A stretch of 64,000 bases of DNA from Daphnia carinata (taxonomy: Eukaryota; Arthropoda; Branchiopoda; Diplostraca; Daphniidae). Under the pieces are notes generated by a model, which worked only from the letters and a program-made list of their open reading frames with translations, was not told where the DNA came from and ran no database searches. The DNA lies in assembly GCF_022539665.2 (NCBI RefSeq), contig NC_081339.1, forward strand, positions 8,739,367-8,803,366. The letters are read 5' to 3'. Below, piece by piece: positions 1 through 9,850 of the stretch. A program made the translations under genes and the position numbers. Positions within the stretch are counted from its first letter, which is position 1. Each line of letters begins with the position of its first letter.

Positions 1-892
1 CCATAAGAACCTTAGATCGAAAAACAACAAAAACACATTTTGCCTTTAAGTTTTTTTCCCTTTGAAAATGTTGACAACAATTACACAAAAATAGATAGCC
101 CTTACCAAGGGCTATTTACTATAATTAATCAACTAATTATTTGTAATTAATTTAGCTGACAAATAATTTAAAAAATGTTTCTTTTATATTCTTTTATTTC
201 AATTACCACACCAATTGTACATATTCATTATATGAGCAGAATATATATATAATATGTATTAGAGTATTGTATATATATAATAGTATCGTACATATATAAT
301 AGTAATGTATGTAAATGTCTATATATAATTGTAACATAGATATCAGTATTTATATTGTACATATTACATCATTGGAAAAATTTACATCAACCGAATTCAT
401 ATTATTTTAATTAATTTCATTAATTTAAAAGACGTGCGCTACACGCATTATTGTTTAACTGGTTTAACTATAGTGGTTTAACCACTAAAGCAACCAAATC
501 AAGGCCCTAGTGGCGACAACGCACACTTTCTCATATAGAAAATAGAAAACTGTAGGCGCGATTTTCTGCAATATACTGTACAGTATCCTGCACAAAAAGA
601 AGAACACCCGATTTAATTTGGAAAAGCCATCTATGGGCAAAATATATGAATTATATACCTTTTTTAAATAGGGTGGGCCTGTGTTTGGCGCAAAAACACA
701 ATAAGCTGGGAAAGGTAGTTTAAGTCCAGACACCTTTTGCTAATGCCCCAGGTGTTATGCAAACTGTCTGGAAAAAGTATAGTCTAGTCTTTTTTTTTTA
801 GACCCCCAACCCCATCCCCCAGGCTAAGATGAAAATATCCAACAAACACATTGTCATCCCCAGTCACCCGCTTTGGTCATTATCAACTTCAC

Positions 893-985
893 AGCTCTTA
901 GAAAAACAATTTCACCTTACATCGGGTTTGAACCACTGCAATCCGTATCTGAATCCGACCCTATTCCACCAAGCTATTATTTCTT
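893..985 (-). repeat. tRNA-like module (left arm of 581-1663 foldback)
   Basis: This is the reverse-complement partner of the module at 1270-1345. On the minus strand the B-box-like GGTTCAAACCCG is present, preceded by GATTGCAGT. The A-box half is eroded. It is not a functional tRNA. Confidence 0.5.
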
Positions 986-1079
986 GTTATATATGTCTAT
1001 ATTTTTGGCGATGAATATAGGGGATGAATGAAAATAAAATGATATGCTATATACTTTCGATCAATATAGTTATTATGGG

Positions 1080-1145
1080 GCGTAAGCGGTGTGTATCGGC
1101 TTGCGATGCGGGAGGTCGGTGTTCAAGACATCACATAGATAATTT
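1080..1145 (+). repeat. tRNA-like module at the centre of the palindrome
   Basis: An A-box-like TGGGGCGTAAGCGG is followed about 40 bases later by a B-box-like GTGTTCAAGAC. The spacing is tRNA-like but the stems are degenerate. A related block recurs near 3331-3425, outside this element. Confidence 0.4.
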
Positions 1146-1269
1146 CTTTTATACATCATGTCGTTCTGAAGCATCGTTTGTAAATAATATAACTTATAAA
1201 TAGTAAAAAATTTTCCCCTTCAACCTCGATGAAATAAACGGTTTTACAGATATTTGTAAGACGGTGTTT

Positions 1270-1345
1270 TAAGAAATTGTAGCTGAGTGGTATAGGTACG
1301 GATGCAGACACAGATTGCAGTGGTTCAATCCCGATATAAGATGAA
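1270..1345 (+). repeat. tRNA-like module with good A and B boxes
   Basis: The stretch TGTAGCTGAGTGGTATAGG fits the Pol III A box (TRGCNNAGYNGG), and GTGGTTCAATCCCG about 35 bases on fits the B box. The D-arm and T-arm spacing is tRNA-like. The acceptor and T stems do not pair properly and no CCA-adjacent acceptor is seen, so I call it a tRNA-derived module and not a gene. Confidence 0.6.
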
Positions 1346-1742
1346 ATTTTTCCCGCGCTACAGAGTCGATGTTGACCAAAGCGGGTGATTGAAGATGATA
1401 CTGTTTTTGTTAGATATTTTTCATCTTAGCCTGGGGGATGGGGGTCTAAGAAAAAAAGACTAGACTCTACTTTTTCCAGACAGTTTGCATAACACCTGGG
1501 GCATTAGCAAAACGTGTCTGGACTTAAACTACCCTTCCCAACTTATTGCGTTTTTGCGCCAAACACAGGCCGACCCTATTTAAAAAAGGTAAATAGTTCA
1601 TATATTTTGCCCATAGATGGCTTTTCCAAATTAAATCGTGTGTTCTTTTTGTGCAGTATACTGTACATATTGCCTCGCGACCAGCCTGTCGATAGCAAGC
1701 TCTCTGTTGGGGCGAGTTACCAAAAGCACTCCAGGGTTTAAG

Positions 1743-1990
1743 ACGTTTTTTTGCTAGTTCCTGACAATCGTACAACTGGTGCGCGTTGGGAGGACATCTG
1801 CCTATCGACGTTCGAACTACTTGTTCCCGATGTCCGGGCACGACAACGAAATGTTGCTAAACCCAACGAGTCCTATACTATTCGGCAAGGGAACTTCTAT
1901 GCTAGCGACAAATGGACTGCCGGGGCAGTGACGAATGAACTCCCAGGTCAGCGAAATTTTAATTTTTTTCTATCTTTTTTATTTTACTAG
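1743..1990 (+). other. Unrecognised open stretch between foldback and Tc1 element
   Basis: A reading frame of about 80 codons starts at 1751 and ends in a T-rich run. It contains a hydrophilic segment around NRTTGARWEDICLSTFELL. It lies between the foldback end and the transposase remnant. I recognise no domain. It could be the remnant of a gene carried by the outer element, or chance. Confidence 0.15.
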
Positions 1991-2061
1991 TATTTCACTA
2001 GAAAAATAAAAAATTCAAACGTCATTGCCACAAGTGCATTCGTTTGCGAACTGATACTAAG

Positions 2062-3206
2062 TAATTGAGTTTGCGGAAGCAGGGAAATCCGTTCGATGGA
2101 TAAGTGCAAAATTAGGGTTATCTGTTTCAACCGTTGTTCGCTGGAAGCAAAGATACGAAGAAACAGGCGATGTAGCAAGGAAAGTGGGGTCGGGAAAAAC
2201 CAAAAAAGTAACTCAGGGTAATGAGGAGGATATAGTTGCTGCCGCGTTAGCCAAACCAATAACAACTGCCCAAGAAATCGCAGGTAAAAAATTCAAACTT
2301 CCTCTTTAACGTCCTTTTAATATTTCTGTGTTCTCTATTTAGATATCACGCAGGTAGATGTTAGCACGTCGACTATTATTCGCGTGCTTAAAAAAATAGA
2401 ATTCATCTACGTCGGGCTGTGCAAAAATTTTTTATCTCTCCAGCGCACGCTAAACAGAGATTAATTTTTGCCGCAAATTACGCAACTAAGCCACAAGAAT
2501 GGTGGGAAGACGTAATCTTCTCCGACGAAAAATCTTTTGGGTATGTTTTTTAAATTTAATTGTTTCGCGTAGAATTTAATGCTTAAAATACTTACCTAAT
2601 TAAGATTTCTACTTATCTACTACTTACCTAATTCAGATCGGACGAATGCGGCCGGGTGTTCGCGTATAGAACGAATGGCACCCATTTCGATGCAAACCAT
2701 ATACAAATTAAAGATGGGAGGGAAAGAAAAACCGTGCCCGTTTGGGGATGGTTTTCAGCAAGTGGTGCCGGGGATTTTGTCCCCATCGAAGGCAAGCTGA
2801 ACAGTGAAAAGCATCTGGAGATACTTGGGGACATCCTGCTTCCTTCCATTCATGCAAAATTTCCTGGCAAGCGCGTCAAGTTCATCCAAGATAGGTCGCC
2901 AATCCATCAGTCTAAAGTGATAAAGGACTGGTTTGACGACCATCAGGATGAAATTGAGCTGCTTCCGTGGCCACCAAAAGGAGCAGACATGAATCCCATC
3001 GAAAATGTCTGTGTGTGGGGGGGGGGGATATGGTGAAGGATTCAGAATTTTTCCGTCCTCGGTCCGCGGATGAAGTTTTTCCTAGGGCGAATGTGATTTG
3101 GGAAAGCTGTCGTGGGAAGGCTACTTATTGGCGAAAACTTGCGCTTTCCATGAGCAGAAGATTGCAACTTGTAATTGAAAATGATGGTTGTTGGACCAAA
3201 TATTAA
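2062..3206 (+). pseudogene. Tc1/IS630-type transposase with 36-residue D-E spacing, frameshifted
   Basis: A Tc1/mariner superfamily transposase remnant, the enzyme that cuts and pastes at TA sites. Read in order: an N-terminal helix-turn-helix with WISAKLGLSVSTVVRWKQR (about 2083-2150); an apparent intron 2284-2342; a second HTH half; FSDEKSFG with the first catalytic Asp; an intron 2541-2636 with GT/AG ends; then FIQDRSPIHQ with the second Asp and DMNPIE with the catalytic Glu. I count 36 residues between second Asp and Glu, which is the DD36E spacing instead of the DD34E of classical Tc1. Two lesions break it: a one-base frame change near 2405-2410, and a frameshift in the G run at 3016-3027 after NPIEN; the C-terminal frame then continues to a TAA near 3206. 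No initiator ATG is in frame at the 5' end. Homopolymer sequencing error could explain the second lesion. Confidence 0.8.
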
Positions 3207-3330
3207 TAAAATTTTAAAAATTATTTTCTGTGCTTTATTTTACTTACTTTGTGCTATTAATAATATTTTATATTGATGTTCCATATTCATTTGTTGTTGG
3301 TAAGTAAATATTGTTAATAGAATCAGTGCA

Positions 3331-3425
3331 ATACGTATAATGATGTGGCTTGGGAAAATGTTTCATATAACTGTCTGTTGGACGTCTGGATAGTGTATCG
3401 GGATGTTCGGGAAGGCTCGTGTTTA
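3331..3425 (+). repeat. tRNA-like / foldback-related block
   Basis: The stretch GTGTATCGGGATGTTCGGGA and the following GGCTCGTGTTTAAGACC resemble the central module of the 581-1663 element (GTGTATCGGCTTGCG and GTGTTCAAGAC). The B-box-like part is TGTTTAAGACC. It is a relic of the same module family outside that element's boundaries. Confidence 0.35.
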
Positions 3426-4018
3426 AGACCAGTAGAGGGTGGTAACTTTTATACACATGATAATTTACATATATGATGTATTAATAATATAACATTGCGG
3501 GATGGTTGATAAATGGTAAATGTTTTTTTTTTTTCGTTCAACCACCGTGAAATAGATTCACCAGCCATTATCATCAATTCATAACTGAATTCTTTTTGTC
3601 ATCGATAGATTTGAACTTTGATTGGATGGAAAACTCCTGTTGAATTTTAATTTCGATTCATTGACAAAAAACTAAAATAATATTTTCTGTATTCTAAAAT
3701 CGCCTTTGGCCAATAGGTTTTCCTAATATTTGCTGCGGGCAAAAATGCGACAATGGAAAATTTAGAAAAAAAAGTGAGGTGGGGGAAAGGTTACGATTTA
3801 GACAATGTCTGTCTTTCTCCAGCCTTCTCAAATTTTCCGTCTTCTATATTTTGCTCGCAGTAAAAAAAAAACTTCGGAAATTTCGGCAACCGTCTGGAAT
3901 TTTTCAGTCAAAACAAACAAACAACTAAAAAATACATGCTTTTTTTGTTTATAAGCTTAAAAAAAAAATGCCATCTAGTGCTAATGAAATATTATAATAT
4001 TTTTTGCGACCGAGGGGA

Positions 4019-4075
4019 CTGATATGGGATACTGGGATATGGGATATGGGATATGGGATACTGTAGGATACTGTA
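4019..4075 (+). repeat. Short GGATATGG minisatellite
   Basis: Imperfect 7-to-10-base units GGATATGG and GGATACTG repeat about six times. They lie exactly between the abutting ends of two foldback copies, one ending in GCGACCGAGGGG at about 4017 and the next starting at 4080. Confidence 0.7.
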
Positions 4076-5272
4076 TGTACAGTATCCTCCACAAAAAAAA
4101 AGGCACCCCCCGGTCGCCAAAAATAAAATAATATATTACTAGCGCTAGATGGCATTTAATTTTTGCAACATATAAACAAAAAAAGCATGCGTTTTTTTGT
4201 TGTTGTTTGTTTTGACGGCAAAATTCTAGACGGTTTGCCGATTTCCGATGTTTTTTGTAATTTTGCTTCGAGCAAAATAAAGAAAACTGAAAATTTGAGA
4301 AGTCTGGACAAAGGCACACATTGTCTGAATCGTAACCTTTTCCCAACCTCACTTTTTTTTCCAAATTTTCCGTTGTCGTATTTCTACCCGCAGGAAATAT
4401 TAGGAAAAATTATTGGCCAAAGGCGATTTTAGAATGCAGACAATATTATTTTAGGTTTTTTTAATTAATCTAAATTATTCAACAGAAAATTGTTAAGAAG
4501 ACTATTATTTAAGTTAAGCAAACTGGCGAACGAAATAAGTTTTAGTATTTCGTTCACCAGCCATTATCATCAATCCATAATTGAAGCCTTTTTGTAATCG
4601 ATAGATTTGAACTTAAATTGGATGGAAAACTCTTGTTTAATTCTAATTTAGATTCATCCAACAAAACCTAAAATAATATTGCCTGCAATCTAAAATCGCC
4701 TTTAGCCAATAAGTTTTCCTAATATTTCCTGCGGGCAAATATACGACAACAGAAAATTTGGAAAAAAAGTGAGGTTAAGAAAAGGTTATGATTCAGACAA
4801 TGTCAACATGGTCTCCGCGAGTTGACTCGACCGTTCGGGCACCCAGCGGCACCCCCATTCTTGCGTTTTGATTGGCTCTCCAGCTCTGATGCCAGTGGCA
4901 ACCACCACTGAAAGAAAGCAAGCTGTTGATGTGTCGTCTGCTTGTGCCGTCTGCGTGTCGTCTGCATCGATTTTAATTTTCAAAATAATTCAATTTTCAA
5001 ATCACAAAATTACTAATCAAAAATCATAAAACGTTCCTGATATCAACACTGATATCTTTTACTACAACCCCTTGGATTCGACGGTAAGCGACTTTTTTGT
5101 TTCCGGTCAACCATGATAATGTAAGTAGTTGTTATAATAATGTAAAGACTGTAAATATTTGAATATGAAAATAAACCGAATGAAAAAATTTTCTTTTCCT
5201 TTTTGTATTATAATAACGATAAGCCTATAATAAGATAAATACAGAATCGTTAAACTGTTTTTGAATTTTATT

Positions 5273-5745
5273 GACGTTGACAGACTTGCCGCGATCGCGA
5301 TCAAAAATTGATCGCCTATCCGATCTCCGATCAAAAAATTGATCGCCGATCCGATCTTTTGAAAAAGATCGGACATCGGATCGGCGATCCCAAAAAATTG
5401 ATCGCGATCCGATCGTTTTTAGCGATCAAACTTTTCGCCATCTAGCTGTAGATTTTCAGCCGCAGGGTTCTATTTCACTGCTATTTATGCGAATGCCAAT
5501 TGAAGGAAACTGTTTAGTGTTCACCCTCAATGGCCGCCAGTGACTGTCGCTGTGACAGCCAATGCTATTTTCGCGAAACAGTGTAAATTTTTACCGTTAG
5601 ATGCTGCACAAAAATGATCGGCAAAATTTGATCGCCGATCCGATCTTTCGCAGTTTGATCGGATCGCCCGATCCGATCAAACTCAAAAGATCGGATCGGA
5701 GATCGCGATCGGAAAATTGATCGGCGCGGCAAGTCTGGACGTTGA
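5273..5745. mobile_element. hAT-type MITE with 8-bp target duplication, GATC-dense
   Basis: The element proper is 5281-5737, with inverted ends CAGACTTGCCGCGATC and GATCGGCGCGGCAAGTCTG. It is flanked by a perfect 8-bp direct repeat GACGTTGA (5273-5280 and 5738-5745), the hAT signature together with the CAG start. It has no coding capacity. Both terminal zones are packed with GATC, about 29 occurrences in 457 bp, mostly as GATCGCGATC, GATCGGCGATC or GATCCGATC. The uninterrupted sequence is visible in the opposite arm of the host foldback (near 6515), which lacks the insertion. Confidence 0.85.
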
Positions 5746-7000
5746 TAATAATAGAAAATTTAAAAATTGCGCCTAAAAATAATTGTGATTGGTTGTTTGT
5801 AATTTAGTATTTCCTTAACTAAACCCACGAAAACATTTCGTGAAACAAGGAATCTAGATATTACCTTTATAACATATAAGAAAACGAAGGGCCCAAAGTT
5901 TTGTTTTTCAAGTTTCCCCTCCTCCCATACACCGTCCAAAAATAAAATATTTATTAATGGACAAACTATTGGTCTAAAAAGAATAATTCTAATTGCAATG
6001 AATAGCCCATTGTAAGGGCTTTCGATTTTCATAAAATTTAATGCAGTATTTCCATTAAAAAAAAATATAAAAAATTTTATTTGCAAAGGTTTGCGATCCA
6101 AATATGTAATAGACCCCAACGATAAAACGACAAAAAATCTTTTGTTCCAGAAATGTTTTGGTTACAGAAATCCTACTTTTAATGTTACAGAATTAGAAAG
6201 CTCATACTAAGAGCTATTCGTTGAAATGAAAATAATTCATTTCAGACAGATAGTTTTTCCATTAATAAATATTTGATTTTTGGAGATTCGAAAAAATCGA
6301 CAACTTTGGGCCCTTCGTTTAGGCATTCCTTAGGCTTATGATATGTTATTAAGGTATTATCTCGATTCCTTGTTTCACGAGGAATGTTTTCGTGGGTATT
6401 AAACAACAAAAATTTATCAAATTAGTTAAGGAAATACTAAATTACAAACAACCAATCACAATTGAGAAAACGGGTGCCATTATTTTTAGGCGCAATTTTT
6501 AAATTTTCTATTATTATCAGCGTAAATAAAATTCAAAAACAGTTTTACGATTCTATATTTATCTTATTGTATAGACTTATTGTTATTATAATACAAAAAA
6601 AAGAAAGTTTTTCATTCGGTTTATTTTCATATTCAAATATTTACAGTCTTACATTATTATTACAACTACTTACATTATCACGGTTCACCGTAAACAAAAA
6701 AATCGCTTACCGTCGAGTCCAAGGGGTTGTAGTAAAAGATGTCAGTGTTGATATCAGGAACGTTTTATGATTTTTGATTAGTAATTTTGTGATTTGAAAA
6801 TTGAATTATTTTGAAAATTAAAATCGATGCAGACAACACGCAGACGGCACAAGCAGACGACACATCAACAGCTTGCTTTCTTTCAGTGGTGGTTGCCACC
6901 AGAGATAAGGAGATGGGACACGGAATAGGGAAAGCCGCCATGACAGATTTCGGCACTCCATCTAGCGGCTAATTCCCTCCCTTTCTCATTAGCAGACGAA
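5746..7000. repeat. Inner arms and apex of the 4080-7839 foldback
   Basis: Apart from the paired arms I see no gene. The blocks TTTGGGCCCTTCG and CGTGAAACAAGGAATC occur in both orientations (5825-5910 and 6300-6400). The short hairpins at 5997-6020 and 6205-6228 are counterparts of each other. Confidence 0.5.
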
Positions 7001-7839
7001 TTCTCTGCAAGCAAGCATTGTTACAGGCGGCTGATTTCAAATGGTCACGGAGAGTTAGACAATCCGCCAGTTAATAACACACAAAAGAAAGTTTCATGAC
7101 TAAAAGTAAATTGTAACTGCTACTGTAACAACTTGTAAACTGAGGCTGGGTATTTTGCTGGATAAAATTTGATAATTAGCTAACAGGTTCCCTGGAAACA
7201 ATTCAATGGAAACTGGAATGAAAAGTATTTGTAAGCCAAAAATTCAAGAAAATCGACCCCTTTTGATTCTCCGAGTTTTCAACGCCCTCCGAGTCACAGA
7301 ACTTTCGTTGTGTGTTTTTATCTGGCGAAATGTCCGACTTTCCTTACCCATATTCAAATTAGCCGCCTGTCACATTGGTTCCTTGCAGGGAATTCGTCTG
7401 CTAATGATGAAGGGAGGGAATTAGCCGCTAGATGCTGCCCCAAAAAATGTCATGGCGGCTTTAACACGGTCGTGTCCCATCTCCTTATTTCTGGTTGCCA
7501 CTGGCATCAGAGCTGGAGAGCCAATCAAAACGCAAGAATGGGGGTGCCGCTGGGAACCCGAACGGTTGAGTCAACTTGCGGAGACCATGTTGGACAATGT
7601 GTGCCTTTCTCCAGACTTCTCAAATTTTCAGTTTTCTTTATTTTGCTCGAAGCAAAATTACAAAAAACATCGGAAATCGGCAAACCGTCTGGAATTTTGC
7701 CGTCAAAACAAACAAACAAAAAAAAAAACGCATGCTTTTTTTGTTTATATGTTGCAAAAATTAAATGCCATCTAGCGCTAGTAATATATTATTTTATTTT
7801 TGGCGACCGGGGGGTGCCTCTTTTTTCTGGAGGATGCTG

Positions 7840-8190
7840 TACGTAGTGAGAGCATGTTGCTAAACACTCTACCCTAGGATCAGCTTACTTTTTTCTGTTG
7901 CACCGGTTTAGACCCGGAAGCCGACCCAAAGGCCCTTAGGCAAAAAAATAGGCGCCCCAATACCTGAAACAACGGCACTTTAACCGATCGGCCGAAACCC
8001 TACACATTTGATGCGAGACTGAGCCCTGGCCTGACAAAGGATTACAATTAAGCGAATCAATGTACGTTTACAGCAACGTGGTTCACTTTTTTTTTCATTA
8101 CTCAGCTGTCGCACCAGGATCTCTCAGGCACGTCATAGTACTTTAATTTTGCACTTGTTATGTTGCATGAAGTGATGAAATCCTCAGGCT
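7840..8190. other. Spacer inside the outer foldback, no gene seen
   Basis: This stretch lies between the end of the 4080-7839 element and the right arm of the outer foldback. It has short open frames only and no recognisable domain or RNA. Confidence 0.4.
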
Positions 8191-8769
8191 GGTCGCGAGG
8201 CAATATGTACTACTTAGTACATAATCGCGCCTGCAGTTTTCTTTATGGGGAAAGTGTGTGTTGTCACCCCTAGGGCTTTGATTTGGTTGCTTTAATGGTT
8301 AAACCGTTAAAGTTAAACCAGTTAAACAAAAATGCGTGTAGCGCATGTCTTAATTTTTTCAAATCGAATAATATGAATTAGATTGATATAAATTTATATT
8401 TACAATATTATGATAATGTACATAAATACTACAATATAATAAATACACATACATACAGTATATTACAATTATATATATATATTTATACATACATACAATT
8501 ACAATATATATATTACTATTATATATATGTACAATAGTTATGGTAATTGAAAGAAACGAATATAAGAGAAACAATTTTTTAATTATTTGTCAGCAAAATT
8601 AATTATGATATTCGCTGATTTAATACATAAATAATATAAATATAATATAAATCGATAGCCCTTGGTAAGGGCTATCCATTTTTAGGTAATTGTAATTAAT
8701 ATTTTCAAATCGAAAAAATCTTAAACGCAAAATGCGTTTTTGTTGTTTTTCGATCTAAGGTTCTAATGG

Positions 8770-9745
8770 ACGCAACCGATAAAAACAAAACAATTGATGT
8801 TACACTCAAACTTTTTCCTTTTCTGAAAATTTAACATAAGTTTTATAGAATTAGATAGCTCTTGATAAGAGCTATCGATTGATGCAAAATTTGTCAATTT
8901 TAACTGTTTATTTTCTTCATAAATAATTGTTAAAGGATTTCATGATTTTAGAAAGGGGAGGGGGTGTGTGAAAAAGACGAAACTTTGCATTGATTGTTTG
9001 ATGCTTCATCTTCGTCAAAACAGGAAACCATTATAATATTTTTGTTCCTGGTGATTCAAGGAACAAGTTATTCTAAACGTTTACTTTTAAGATGCTATAT
9101 TTAACCCCAAAAATTACGTTTGAAAAAGTGGTTTTTGATAAACCATTATGGCGGCCATTTTTTTACCGCGCCAAGTTCAAATTTTAAAAAGTGTAAATAA
9201 GTGTAAAAAATTTTAATTATAAGTACTTATTTACATTTTGCTTGTGTCTAGAAAATTTCAGCATTCCGTCTTATATTAAAATTTAACTAAGATAATTAAA
9301 ATAAATTTATTTCATGGGTTCTCATTTAATTTACAATTTTAGGTGTCTTTTTCCACATTCCGCATGGAAAACCACGTTTTATCGCGACTTCCGCGTGGAA
9401 AAGCTCCAAGCAGACAATATTAAAAAAAAAACAATTGACTAACGCCCTGCGCGTTTATCATTTACCCCATAGGAAAAAGTGCATCTGCAACTATGTACTA
9501 CTTAGTACATATGTAGTGAGACCATGTTGGAAATCCTGGTGTAAAATTTGTAAACTGTACGATGCACTTCTTTATGTGTTCATGTTTTCTACCGTCAAAT
9601 ACTTAATAATCAGATCCGTTAAGGCCAAATAATATATTGGGGCCGTCATTTGATTATAGTACACCCTTACCAAAAAGCATGACACACGAAAGAAAAGTAT
9701 TAAAGCTCTCAAACGTTGACACGATTATTTAACAAAGCAGGTGAA
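8770..9745. other. Foldback-derived and intergenic sequence, no gene seen
   Basis: The first 250 bases resemble an arm of the preceding elements: hairpin at 8855-8875, and a GGGAGGGGGTGTG block related to the reversed sequence near 5925. The rest holds only short frames. A palindromic TGTACTACTTAGTACATA at 9494 matches one near 8207. Confidence 0.4.
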
Positions 9746-9850
9746 ATTTAATCTTGAATTTTGCTTGAAAAAACTGTCCCACTGATTATTGTTAGGGAAG
9801 AGGTGACGGGTTCTTGACTGATGTTGACTGACTCAACTATTGTCTCAACT

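Larger units (their letters stand above)
581..1663. mobile_element. Palindromic TA-target foldback element with tRNA-like modules
   Basis: The ends are CAGTATCCTGCACAAAAAGA at 581 and the near-reverse complement ending CTTTTTGTGCAGTATACTG at 1663. Each end is flanked by TA (579-580 and 1664-1665), as for the Tc1/mariner superfamily. The arms pair over about 400 bp each, including the block with TAGACCCC and AGGCTAAGATGAAAA. The centre holds tRNA-like modules (see 893-985, 1080-1145 and 1270-1345). No transposase is encoded, so it is non-autonomous. Its terminal sequence resembles that of the element at 4080-7839 (CAGTATCCTCCAC), which suggests they are mobilised by related enzymes. Confidence 0.7.
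4080..7839. mobile_element. 3.8-kb foldback element with TA target, CAGTATCCTCCA termini
   Basis: The left end CAGTATCCTCCACAAAAA (4080) and right end TTTTTTCTGGAGGATGCTG (7839) are inverted and flanked by TA. The arms continue with GGCACCCCCCGGTCGCC and AGCGCTAGATGGCATTTAA on both sides. Internal blocks also pair across the middle: 4800-4900 with 7490-7600 (GCGTTTTGATTGGCTCTCC), 4900-5280 with 6520-6900, and 5746-6120 with 6170-6510. The apex is near 6130. No intact transposase frame is present. A hAT-type MITE (5281-5737) is inserted in the left half only. A truncated copy of the same terminus precedes it at about 3730-4018. Confidence 0.7.
1..8768. mobile_element. Large foldback element complex (outer inverted repeat 1-580 / about 8190-8768)
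   Basis: The first bases of the window read as the reverse complement of the stretch ending at 8768; both contain TAGATCGAAAAACAACAAAA. The match continues inward on each side through an AT-rich (TA)n zone (230-370 and 8380-8560) and a block beginning near the bases AGCGCATG/ACGTGCGC. The left arm is interrupted by a younger element at 581-1663, after which the pairing resumes at 1664-1690 (TACATATTGCCTCGCGACC, also near 8190-8210 reversed). The left end may extend beyond the window, so no target duplication can be checked. The interior is a mosaic of other elements: a Tc1-like transposase, a second foldback at 4080-7839 and a hAT-type MITE. I cannot name a transposase for the outer element. 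Confidence 0.7.

Noticed and set aside
3949-4432. Several frames over 60 codons on both strands near the foldback end
   Set aside because: They lie in paired arms of the foldback and repeat as mirror frames near 7310-7846; no protein features.
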